A DNA stretch of 64,000 nt from assembly GCA_902802815.1 (NCBI GenBank), contig CADCNQ010000005.1, positions 97,461-161,460 of the forward strand, given 5' to 3'. A program made the translations under genes and the position numbers. This DNA comes from an uncultured Bacteroidales bacterium (GTDB taxonomy: Bacteria; Bacteroidota; Bacteroidia; Bacteroidales; Bacteroidaceae). Under the pieces are notes generated by a model that did not search any database, had not been told where the DNA came from, and saw only the letters and a list, made by a program, of their open reading frames with translations. Below are positions 53,201-61,864 of the stretch, piece after piece (positions within the stretch are counted from its first letter, which is position 1; each line of letters opens with the position of its first letter).

Positions 53201-56200
53201 TCTGATTTGCAGGCCAAACTGCACAATCCTTCAGGTGCGGAGAATCCGGACGTGGCCAACGCCTCTGCCTATATGGAGTACATCCAGGGGCGTGTAGGCT
53301 ATATCTTTGGCGGCTGCTATGGTGACTATGACTATACAGACTCTCATTATAGTGAATATACCTATGATGATGGACGATCAAAACCTGGCTTCACCAAGCC
53401 CCGTCTGAACAATGCCTTCGTCAACTTCCGTCCCAACAGTCATGCCCGTAATGAATTGGAGAGAATCTTCGGTGCCGGACAAGGTTCTTTGAAGGGTATT
53501 GGTGTGGACAGTATGCAGAACCGCAGTTATATTCTGGTAGATATTCCTCAGAACGTTACGAGATTCCAGGATGTCGGCGTGTTTGGCGCCGGTGCCAACT
53601 GCGGTCTGGGTATGGGTGCCGACTCCACAACCGTAGCTGCCAATCTGGATGGATATTCTGCCATCATCGACCTCTTTAGAGGCACTGTCGGCAATGTCTA
53701 TGGCGGCAGCTTCAAGGAAGGCTTCACCCGCCGCACCATGCTGAATGTGCCTAACACCTCCACCGTCAGTGTAAGTAACCTGTTCGGCGGCGCTTATGGT
53801 GATGACCCCCTCTATCCTTGTGACGTTTACGAGTCGCATGTCAACTATCACAGCGCGGATGCCACCGTGCGCGGCAACATCTATGGCGGCAACAACAATG
53901 CAGACCGCACACTCTACGCACAGGTCAACATCGATGTCCCCGTCTATAACGGGCAGACAGACCCCAAGACCGGTTCCAAGTATATGTCAACTGTCTATGG
54001 AGCAGGCTTTGGTGAAGACACATGGGCACAGTACACCGAGGTGAACCTGGAACGTGGCGCAGAAGTTTATGAGGTCTATGGCGGCGGCCACAACGGAAAG
54101 GTCATCAATCGCAAATCATTGTTAATGTGGGCTAAAAATGACCCTTCACTCGACCTCAGTATGCCCGGCTACAAAGAATGCGGACTGGATCACCAGACTT
54201 TGGTTCACCCCACTCGTCTGGGCGGGAAATATCACACGAATGTACACATCTATGAAGGAGCGACCGTATGGAACTACGCCTACGGCGGCGGTATGGGCGA
54301 CCCCGAGAAAGTGAGTCAGGGCATTCTCGGTAGCGGTGACGTTTACGGAAACACCTACATCGACTTGCTGGGCGGCACTGTTGCCAAGGACCTCTATGCT
54401 GCAGGCACCAGCGGTGCCGTGCGTGACGGATTCCGTGTGACACCTGCCGGTTTCGATTATCAAGGAAAACATATTGACGGTTTCACGGCCAGCAGCACAG
54501 CCTATATCGAAGGCGGTAAGGTGCGTAACGTCTATGGTGGCGGCTGGCGAGGCAGTGTGGGTGAACATGCCGGTAATATTGAGGCTTCTTATGCCGAGGA
54601 TCTCCCGGGTGAGACGCACGTTATCATCGGAAAAGTTGACGGCACCACCCTCACTGACGGCATCCCTGCTATTGAACGTAATGCTTACGGAGGCGGAGAA
54701 GGCGGTGCTGTATTCGGAACAACCAATATCACGCTCAACAACGGATTTATCGGTTACCGATTCTTTGACGAGGAACCAGAGGATAAGACCTATCCATACA
54801 CGGAGGTCGTTTACGACGATTGGACAGGCTACTATCAGGAGAAGATTGTCGATGAGACTTGGAAAGATGCCGACGGCAACTATATCCCCAACACCAATCT
54901 GGAAAACAGCGGCAACATCTTCGGAGGCGGTTATATCGACAACAGCAGTGTGGATATCACCAATGTCGAGGTGTATGGAGGCACTGTGCGCAACAGCGTC
55001 TTTGGTGGCGGTGAGATTGCAGCCATAGGACGTGGCGACGTATATGGCGAGAACGATGAGAGTCCGTTGCGTACCCTGAAAGGTATCTACAAGGCAGGTA
55101 AGACAAAGGTCAACATCTATGACGGTTGGGTGAAACGTAACGTATTCGCCGGCGGTAAGGGTATCGACAACCTCGGCCGTACAGGTTCACTCTACACAAA
55201 CGGTTATGTATTCGGCCAGACCGAGGCCAATATCTATGGTGGCGAGATAGGCACTGATGAAGGCGTAGCATTAGGATATGGCAACGTCTTTGGCGGTGGC
55301 GATATCGGTTATGTGTACAGTGCCTTCGAATACCCTGACGGAAGCCTTGGACTTGGTAAGCAATCAGGAGCCCGCTATGATGACAATGATGAGGGTCACT
55401 ACTTCAAGTCAAAGAATGGTGTTTATACTAACGATGATGGCACTTCTGTCGGAAGTGGCGAGAAATACATGACCGAGGACAGCAAGGTGTTGGTAGAGCC
55501 GCACTGTAAGGTGCTGACGGATGTCATTGTCAACGGCACGCCCTATAAGGCCGGTGACTATGTCCCAACATCTGACCTGAACACCTTGAAGGACAAGACC
55601 ACGGACGCAGCCACATGGAGCTGTCTGGATGTTGACGGCATCATCATCCACAACGCCGTCTTCGCCGGTGGTAACGTATCGTCGGGTAACGACCAGGTGT
55701 TTGCCAATGCCACTACGCTGTTCGGTAACGCTACGGCATCTATCAACGATGTCTATAACCGAGACCTGATTACCATCGGTACAGGTCATACGGGTGGTCT
55801 CTACGGTGATGGTAACCTGACATTCGTGGATGGTTATCGTGAACTGAATATCACCAACTACGGCACAGACTACTATCATATTACAGATGATATCACACTG
55901 GAGCAATACGAAGAACTGCCTGCACGAGAGGCTGCCTATTACGAGCTGAAATACAGGTGCGTACAGGAGTGTGAGGACAATGAGCACACACACTATTCCG
56001 TGGGATCTACTATCCCACAGGATGAACTGGTGGTTTTGTTTGCCGGACAAACTGATATTGTCAGTGCTGAAGGCATCATCAACAATGCCTATTGGGTGGC
56101 CAACGGTGTGGTTTCGCGCTACGCCGGACGTATCATGAACACCATACAGCGTGCAGACTTCTGCGGTGTATTCGGTAGCCGTATGGTGATGAAGGGCGCA

Positions 56201-59200
56201 CAGGACCGTGTGCCGGAGATTGTGGACTACACCAACTACACCATCAACCGTGTGCGTGAAGTGTCACTGAATAAGAAAACGTCTGTTGCAGGTGACACAG
56301 AACCGAAGCATCTGATGCACGGCAACTATTTCGGTATCTACAGTAACGTGAACTTCCTGGGTGCACTGACCAGCGACGTCAACTACTACAATAACGTGCG
56401 TGTAACCGACAATGTGGATGCAAGTAAGTATAAGTCTGATATTACAATAGACGACCAAACTATTCCTTACGGCACCGCAACTTACCAGCAATGGAAGCAG
56501 GCACATATCAACGACCAGACCCGCAACAACGGTAACAGCCACAATCAGGTGGCACTGGCGTCAGGTGTCTATCTGGAGCTGACCACGGAAGAAAGCCGTG
56601 GCAATGACCTTCGCGAAAAGGAATGGGGTTACATCACCGGTGTCGTCGAGCTCGACCTAATCAACGTGCAGACAGGTGTCGGTGGCGGTTTCGTATATGC
56701 CAAGAACGTACACGGCAACCGTCAACCTTCAGGTAAGACGCGTAACACCTTGACCATATTGAACGATGGTGCCGTGAGCAACCGAAGCTTTATTTACACA
56801 ACCGATGATGCAACACAGAATGCATGGCAGAGTTCCGGCAACTTCGTACACAGCACACAGACCATTGTCGATGACTGTTACGATGAAAGTGCCAAGTACA
56901 AAGGCGATGATGCCGTCCCTGCCCACTATTGGTTCATCAAGGGTTCGGTATATGTCTATGACCAGTATATCTCTGCATACACAGGTGCTCCTAACGCATA
57001 CAGCGAGACGGTGAATATCCCGCTGACCATCTCTGCTGCCTCACACGGCGTGATGAAGTTGCTCAACGTGAAGCCCAACCGTTATGCTTACTACTCAGTT
57101 TATAATACTGAGAGTCAGAAGAAGCTGGCACCGGAAGGCAAACTGGTCATCAAGGATGTTGAGTATCATCTGAACGATCCTATCAGTTACTGGGATTGGT
57201 ACCTGTTGCCTGCTGCTGAGCGCAACCTGTTCGTAGAAGAGACGTACGTCACTATAGCAGACTGCAAGTACAGCAGTAGCGATGAAAACATTATCCCTGC
57301 AGGCACGGTGATGCTGCCTGATGAATATGCCGCAGAAAAGGAAGCTCACCCCGAGGTTTATCATGTGGAGAAGCAGCAGGAAGTGGACTTCGACTATATC
57401 TTCCGCTCTTCAAACAACCTCAGTCACAATACGGGTTATCTGCTGACCTACAACGTGAACAATCCTGCAGTGTGGAACAAATACTACACACCGCTCACAG
57501 GCGTGTCCAGAAATGAGAAGATAGACCTTGCCACATACAATGGTTTGTCTGCCAACGAGCAAGCAAAATACACAGACGGACCGACCTACAAGCCAACGGA
57601 AAACGGTCTGTACGGTCAGCGTGACTTCAAGGTAAGCGACATCATCTCCCAGGATACATACGATACATATCAGAATGCAAAGAGCGCTCACTCAGAAGTT
57701 ATTCCTGAGACTGGTCAGGCATTCTTCGAACCTGCTTATCTGGTAACTTCTTATGTCGAGACAACCAAGAAGGACGGCACCGAGCAGCGTCTGCAAGTTG
57801 GAGCCAAACTGGCGAAGTCTGATTACACTGACGCAACGTGGGATGCTCTGGCATCTAACAGAGACGAAGCCTACGTATGTTCCAGCAGTATCACGCTGTC
57901 TAAGACCTCTATGATTTACAATGGTCAGCTGATGACGAAGGCTGAGCGAGACGATCTCTTAGCAGATGAAAGTCTCTCTGACGGTATTAAGGAAGAGATA
58001 ACGAAATATGTAGTTCCTGCATACTACTGCTCTACTGCAGGTCTGTATGGCGGCGACTACTACGACAACACAAAGAACTACCGTGCTCTGACGGCCTGGA
58101 GCTCGATGTCGGATGCAGACCGTGCCAACTTCACATACAACTACGATGCCCTCGACCTGCTCATCGATCCCACTTACGGAGGAGGAGAAGGCCAGAAGTA
58201 TCAGTACGACGGCTATGACAGCTATAGTGAAGACTACAAGGATAAGATGATCTACTCGCTGGAGAAACCCGTTGATTACACGGCGGTGTATCACGGCACG
58301 GATGATCCGGAATACGGTCTGGTTAATGGCAATGAATATTCGCGTGAAGATTACGAGGCACTGCCTAACGAACAGCGTCACTATGCTCCTATCGGTGTAT
58401 CTGCTGCAGGTGACTATTACGTCGTCAAGAAATTCTTCATCGTTGGTGAAACGCCCTACCCTGTCGGAACCGTTATCAGCAGCAACACATATGCCAGCCT
58501 GGACGATGATACCAGAGAAAAAAAGATTCAAACGGTTACATTTGAAGCTGGTGATGCCGGAAAGACATTCTATTATTGCCGTGAGAAATGGTCCAACGGA
58601 GGTGAGCATGCAATTGGTGAAGTAATCAATGACGTTGATTACGGCACATTAACCAATAAGCAGAAGAACTTCACCATCCATGGTGTAATACCTATGGAGA
58701 CCAGTACGCTCTATGTATCGCGCAACTCAGACATCTTCGACCTCTCGAAAGATAAGATTATCACTGTGGTTTACGAGTACAACTACGAAGAGAGCGATGA
58801 GTCCGGTTTGCATATCACACCTATCACCGAACGCCACGTGGTGAATATCCACCTGCAGTTCAAGAGCGGTATTCCCGATGTTGAGGATATCACCAAGCCG
58901 GGTGTCGTGCTTCCGGGAACAGCTGTTACATTGCGTACGCCTACCGTAACACCGGGTGCCTATGAGGTGACAGGCGGCGGATGGGAACTCTACGAGAAAC
59001 CGGCTGATGCCGAGAGTCACACCAACGGTATAGAGTATTACCCCGGCAACGACCCGCTCTACTGGTATCAGGACGGTTACTACGTTGCTTACTATGCCCA
59101 GACATATCTCGGTAAGACATACTCGAACCACGTACCTGTCACGGTAGCCAACTACCACGACCTGAAGAAGGTTATGGACGATAAAGAGAAACACCTCCAT

Positions 59201-61819
59201 GTGGACTATGCCCTGACCCGTCTGAAGCGTGAGAGTAAGATATACATCAACGACTATAGCAGTACATCGCAGAACGGCCTTGACCTGCTGAAGGATTTCT
59301 ATGACCTCAGCTTGCTCACCACTCCTGCCGAAGAGGGTTCACTGGTAGGCCACTCCCTGCTCGACGGACATGTCAGGGGCGGTGCCGACCTGGAGTTTAT
59401 CCTGCATACCAACATCGATCACACAGATGCATGGACACCGATAGGCGAAACGGAATGCTTTGGCGGCAACTTCCATGGTGACGGCTATACCATCAGCGGC
59501 CTTGACCATTCATTGTTCGGCAAGCTTTGCGGCAATGTCTTCAACCTCGGTGTAACGGGTTCCTTCACCGGCGCTGGTGTGGCAGAATCAGGTAAAGGCT
59601 ATGTAGAGAACTGCTGGATAAGCACTTCTTCTACTGAAGAAAAGACCTCAAAGCCTGTGTTCGGTACGCCCAACCGTGGCAGTGGTTATCAATTAGTCAA
59701 CTGCTACTATCAGGAGGAAGATGATGCCACAAACAAGTACACCAACCATACGGGCACTTACGGCATCCCGACTCGCATGAACAACCAGGCCTTCTTCAAT
59801 GGCACAGTAGCATACAACCTGAACGGTTTCTACCTATACAAGCGTTATTGCGACAAGGAAGTTTCCGAGGGTCTTGCCTACAAGTACATCACCATGAACG
59901 AGGATGGCACTCTGTCTGAGCCTCAGACGGCATACTATGGCAATAATCCAAGCCTGTGCAGTGCCGGATATGTGGAATCCCGCTATATCGACGGTGACTT
60001 CCGCTATGCCGACGGCGAGATACCTGCCACAACCGATGATCGTCTCTACACAGAGACTGATGCACAGAGCAATACGACGGTGAAGTTTGCACCCATCTGG
60101 CCAGATGACTACATCTTCTTCGGACAGGCACTGACCTATGGCTACAGTGCAGAACGTGCTCACGAGGAACAGCCGGCTCACATCAGGAGGAGCGCTTCTC
60201 TGCTGGCGAAAGGCGAACAGAGCAACCGCGTATATCGTGCTCCTGCTTACTTCGGTAGCAAGACGATGGATATGGCTCACTTCAATCCGATGGCTTATCT
60301 GGTGACGCACACCAAGCCTAAGACAGCGAGCGATACCGACCTGAAACCTGCATACCCCGGTATGACTGCTATTGACTTCGCCGGTCATAACGACACCAAC
60401 TGGGAGGCAGGCACAGTGGCTGGAAAATTCTACTCCCCCCTGCTTGACGACGCGGGCCTGACAGGTATCAACACCAACGGACAGACACATAATATACTGG
60501 TTTACGCTCCTGCTGAAACATCTGCCGAAGGCTATGCCAACAAGCAGACCTACGATGTGCTCACCGATTACTTCTCTCATGAGCCTGTTTATAGTGCTTA
60601 TGATACGGATAACAGCACTTCATACAGACGTGTAGCCTCAGCCATTGACCAGTGGGGAACTGTGAAGGGTCACCTTGTACAGAGCAATCTCATGGCTACC
60701 AACGACCATCTGCTGGTGGACAAGGAAGACTTCAACTGTCCTATCAGCTACCAGTTTGCCAGTGGTAAGCGCATGTGGTATCAGCGCATGCCGGATCTCT
60801 ACGTTGACCTCACCAAGGGTTGGGAGACTGTCAGCCTGCCGTTCACAGCAGAACTCGTCACCACACAGCAAAAAGGTGAGATTACCCACTTCTACAGCGG
60901 CAGCCACACCATCCCCGGCAGCGATGCCAAGATCGGTCACGAATACTGGCTACGTGAATATGGCGGAATCAGCGGTTCCGATGCAGGTGTGCTCACCGCC
61001 ACCTTCAACCACCCCACAGCCTCAGGCGATGACAAGCAGGTGGACAACACCTTCCTCTGGGACTACTATTACAGCAAGAACGACAAGGAAGATGCCTACA
61101 CGGACATCTACCAGACCTACTACCAGACCAGCCGCGAATACACTGCATATCCTCTGCTGACCACCGCCAAGCCATATATCATAGGCTTCCCGGGCAGGAC
61201 CTTCTATGAGTTCGACCTCAGCGGTGAGTGGATGCCGCAAAACACGGCAGCCCCTGCCCCGGAACAGCTTGAGAAGCAGGCAATCAGCTTCGTTTCCGAA
61301 ACCGGCATCACGATTGGTGTCAGCGACGACGAATTGAAGAACGCCGTGACCGAAGACAACTACGGCTTCAAGCCCAACTATATGAGCAAGAAGGTGGAAG
61401 GCTATCTGATGAACACCGACGGCAACAGCTTCGATGTCACACCTGACGGAGGTTTGGTAACCGTACCGTTCCGTCCGTACTTCATCGCAGCTCCTTCGCA
61501 AGGTGCCAGAGAGGTAATCCGCTCTATTGTCTTCAACATGGACAGCACAGGCTTTGACTTCGGTGACGATGAGAAGAGGCCCATTGAGGACGAACTGGGC
61601 GAAGGCACCCTCGAGATCTACACTCTGGGACAGAACATCGCTGTGACCTCAACGCTCCGCAAGGCCGTTCCCGTACGGATTTACTCTGCCGCAGGTGCCC
61701 TCATAGCGATGTTCGACATCCAACCGGACGAGACCATAAAGACACCTGTATATAGCCAGGGTGTTTATATTGTCCGTGCTGACGGAGGCAAGTATACGAA
61801 GAAATTAGGAGTGAAATAG
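50225..61819 (+). CDS. Giant T9SS-exported repeat protein, probable adhesin (3,864 aa)
   Basis: Regions in order. 1-21: signal peptide (from a TTG start, ending GTQA). About 22-1815: more than 30 aromatic-Gly-Gly motifs (NVYGGGN, NVFGGGY, NIYGGCY and similar) in strand-like units, probably a beta-solenoid. About 1860-2850: a different module, repeated around Y-x2-G-x2-I and Y-x2-L-x4-R. About 2855-3000: beta domain. About 3070-3180: GLUG-like block (GGNFHGDGYTISGLDHSLF). About 3520-3785: a WETVSLPF domain. Last 75 residues: T9SS type A sorting tail (VRIYSAAGALIAMFD, QGVYIVRADGGKYTKKL). It would cross the outer membrane by T9SS and be surface-attached. Neighbours suggest a fimbria-linked adhesin; no binding target is known. 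Confidence 0.85.
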   Translation: MKIKYTIISLLMLLGITGTQAQVSIGGSIYGGGNAGDTGGNSNVTVYAGNLHAVFAGARMANIGGSSFIHLDGEHASDYILADYIYGGNDIAGTVGSSADLPSELSKVGTGEGQNDIDNSWNAFVRISTKMNGDEEADDAKKIYVGQLFGGGNGYYTYEPNPLGPGTIVKDRVTGAVVASSPNVLSSPKLGKTYLELLGGSIVYAFGGGNDATITGNTVICLDNPGKVVNSIKDTRITTEGDGELLTNERFELMRINTALSYPSSGEYQIGRFFGGNNKADMAIRPLWNLQRGKVRNLYGGGNEGRMTSKEGLLTQIGGAGMVVENVFGGCRKADVRPLDENGSPVPYEDIQLDPNPAKIPGGYAARVRVLAGHVTNVYGGNDISGNIYGGNTVGIFTHIYGDVYGGGNGSYAYTDNPDLKDNPRWGDLYYNPDDILTAEGITGVPDKLKSATALNYFRPNAEKVSILVRGTEGNPTIIDGALYVGGNSASLRPDATAASSSSSGEYLTHIKIGSHVTIDNAFLGNNGANMIKTNEADISGHNEGVLRTMNSTTYTSDGSKFNLMDLKDPDVFAKYMEGCAMKVKSGVLFEDQDRGDPNNYIDYSSKFGSFYCGGNVGSMITDGKVSINFSEKAIIYDKVVGGCNNANVYKSEYNAEYLGGLLGNPDPAPAGSPDGTIGDKLELNFSGLKIQPMRWKDVNDKSLGLRWNTIKSSTGENDDFDPSTAPTGESTDDDLDRRLKGGNIYGGCYNTGHVNGNVIININSSIVDRKGPDAIFDQVEENEGEAILYGHEDYNILERRSGVILDEQGMDVLGKALNVFGGGYGAKSEIWGSTTVNLNKGYVFQVFGGGENGPIGNGTYNPATEKIEYTYDPRYSCHVNLKGSMAGVYRGHAEDGDDMAEAEFIYGGSFEAPIAGNTIINLGNGRIFNSFAGSCNADILGHTETYIGRNGVDAQGKDVLGFPWIRDHVYGGNDLGGQILGNTTNFKGRVSSDLQAKLHNPSGAENPDVANASAYMEYIQGRVGYIFGGCYGDYDYTDSHYSEYTYDDGRSKPGFTKPRLNNAFVNFRPNSHARNELERIFGAGQGSLKGIGVDSMQNRSYILVDIPQNVTRFQDVGVFGAGANCGLGMGADSTTVAANLDGYSAIIDLFRGTVGNVYGGSFKEGFTRRTMLNVPNTSTVSVSNLFGGAYGDDPLYPCDVYESHVNYHSADATVRGNIYGGNNNADRTLYAQVNIDVPVYNGQTDPKTGSKYMSTVYGAGFGEDTWAQYTEVNLERGAEVYEVYGGGHNGKVINRKSLLMWAKNDPSLDLSMPGYKECGLDHQTLVHPTRLGGKYHTNVHIYEGATVWNYAYGGGMGDPEKVSQGILGSGDVYGNTYIDLLGGTVAKDLYAAGTSGAVRDGFRVTPAGFDYQGKHIDGFTASSTAYIEGGKVRNVYGGGWRGSVGEHAGNIEASYAEDLPGETHVIIGKVDGTTLTDGIPAIERNAYGGGEGGAVFGTTNITLNNGFIGYRFFDEEPEDKTYPYTEVVYDDWTGYYQEKIVDETWKDADGNYIPNTNLENSGNIFGGGYIDNSSVDITNVEVYGGTVRNSVFGGGEIAAIGRGDVYGENDESPLRTLKGIYKAGKTKVNIYDGWVKRNVFAGGKGIDNLGRTGSLYTNGYVFGQTEANIYGGEIGTDEGVALGYGNVFGGGDIGYVYSAFEYPDGSLGLGKQSGARYDDNDEGHYFKSKNGVYTNDDGTSVGSGEKYMTEDSKVLVEPHCKVLTDVIVNGTPYKAGDYVPTSDLNTLKDKTTDAATWSCLDVDGIIIHNAVFAGGNVSSGNDQVFANATTLFGNATASINDVYNRDLITIGTGHTGGLYGDGNLTFVDGYRELNITNYGTDYYHITDDITLEQYEELPAREAAYYELKYRCVQECEDNEHTHYSVGSTIPQDELVVLFAGQTDIVSAEGIINNAYWVANGVVSRYAGRIMNTIQRADFCGVFGSRMVMKGAQDRVPEIVDYTNYTINRVREVSLNKKTSVAGDTEPKHLMHGNYFGIYSNVNFLGALTSDVNYYNNVRVTDNVDASKYKSDITIDDQTIPYGTATYQQWKQAHINDQTRNNGNSHNQVALASGVYLELTTEESRGNDLREKEWGYITGVVELDLINVQTGVGGGFVYAKNVHGNRQPSGKTRNTLTILNDGAVSNRSFIYTTDDATQNAWQSSGNFVHSTQTIVDDCYDESAKYKGDDAVPAHYWFIKGSVYVYDQYISAYTGAPNAYSETVNIPLTISAASHGVMKLLNVKPNRYAYYSVYNTESQKKLAPEGKLVIKDVEYHLNDPISYWDWYLLPAAERNLFVEETYVTIADCKYSSSDENIIPAGTVMLPDEYAAEKEAHPEVYHVEKQQEVDFDYIFRSSNNLSHNTGYLLTYNVNNPAVWNKYYTPLTGVSRNEKIDLATYNGLSANEQAKYTDGPTYKPTENGLYGQRDFKVSDIISQDTYDTYQNAKSAHSEVIPETGQAFFEPAYLVTSYVETTKKDGTEQRLQVGAKLAKSDYTDATWDALASNRDEAYVCSSSITLSKTSMIYNGQLMTKAERDDLLADESLSDGIKEEITKYVVPAYYCSTAGLYGGDYYDNTKNYRALTAWSSMSDADRANFTYNYDALDLLIDPTYGGGEGQKYQYDGYDSYSEDYKDKMIYSLEKPVDYTAVYHGTDDPEYGLVNGNEYSREDYEALPNEQRHYAPIGVSAAGDYYVVKKFFIVGETPYPVGTVISSNTYASLDDDTREKKIQTVTFEAGDAGKTFYYCREKWSNGGEHAIGEVINDVDYGTLTNKQKNFTIHGVIPMETSTLYVSRNSDIFDLSKDKIITVVYEYNYEESDESGLHITPITERHVVNIHLQFKSGIPDVEDITKPGVVLPGTAVTLRTPTVTPGAYEVTGGGWELYEKPADAESHTNGIEYYPGNDPLYWYQDGYYVAYYAQTYLGKTYSNHVPVTVANYHDLKKVMDDKEKHLHVDYALTRLKRESKIYINDYSSTSQNGLDLLKDFYDLSLLTTPAEEGSLVGHSLLDGHVRGGADLEFILHTNIDHTDAWTPIGETECFGGNFHGDGYTISGLDHSLFGKLCGNVFNLGVTGSFTGAGVAESGKGYVENCWISTSSTEEKTSKPVFGTPNRGSGYQLVNCYYQEEDDATNKYTNHTGTYGIPTRMNNQAFFNGTVAYNLNGFYLYKRYCDKEVSEGLAYKYITMNEDGTLSEPQTAYYGNNPSLCSAGYVESRYIDGDFRYADGEIPATTDDRLYTETDAQSNTTVKFAPIWPDDYIFFGQALTYGYSAERAHEEQPAHIRRSASLLAKGEQSNRVYRAPAYFGSKTMDMAHFNPMAYLVTHTKPKTASDTDLKPAYPGMTAIDFAGHNDTNWEAGTVAGKFYSPLLDDAGLTGINTNGQTHNILVYAPAETSAEGYANKQTYDVLTDYFSHEPVYSAYDTDNSTSYRRVASAIDQWGTVKGHLVQSNLMATNDHLLVDKEDFNCPISYQFASGKRMWYQRMPDLYVDLTKGWETVSLPFTAELVTTQQKGEITHFYSGSHTIPGSDAKIGHEYWLREYGGISGSDAGVLTATFNHPTASGDDKQVDNTFLWDYYYSKNDKEDAYTDIYQTYYQTSREYTAYPLLTTAKPYIIGFPGRTFYEFDLSGEWMPQNTAAPAPEQLEKQAISFVSETGITIGVSDDELKNAVTEDNYGFKPNYMSKKVEGYLMNTDGNSFDVTPDGGLVTVPFRPYFIAAPSQGAREVIRSIVFNMDSTGFDFGDDEKRPIEDELGEGTLEIYTLGQNIAVTSTLRKAVPVRIYSAAGALIAMFDIQPDETIKTPVYSQGVYIVRADGGKYTKKLGVK

Positions 61820-61864
61820 TCTCACAGGGAGTTCCCTGACAACACGATATAATGACAGAATAAC

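Noticed and set aside
61825..61838. Terminator after the giant gene (CAGGGA-GT-TCCCTG)
   Set aside because: The loop is only 2 bases and no T run follows, so it is not a credible terminator. Read-through into the next gene is likely.
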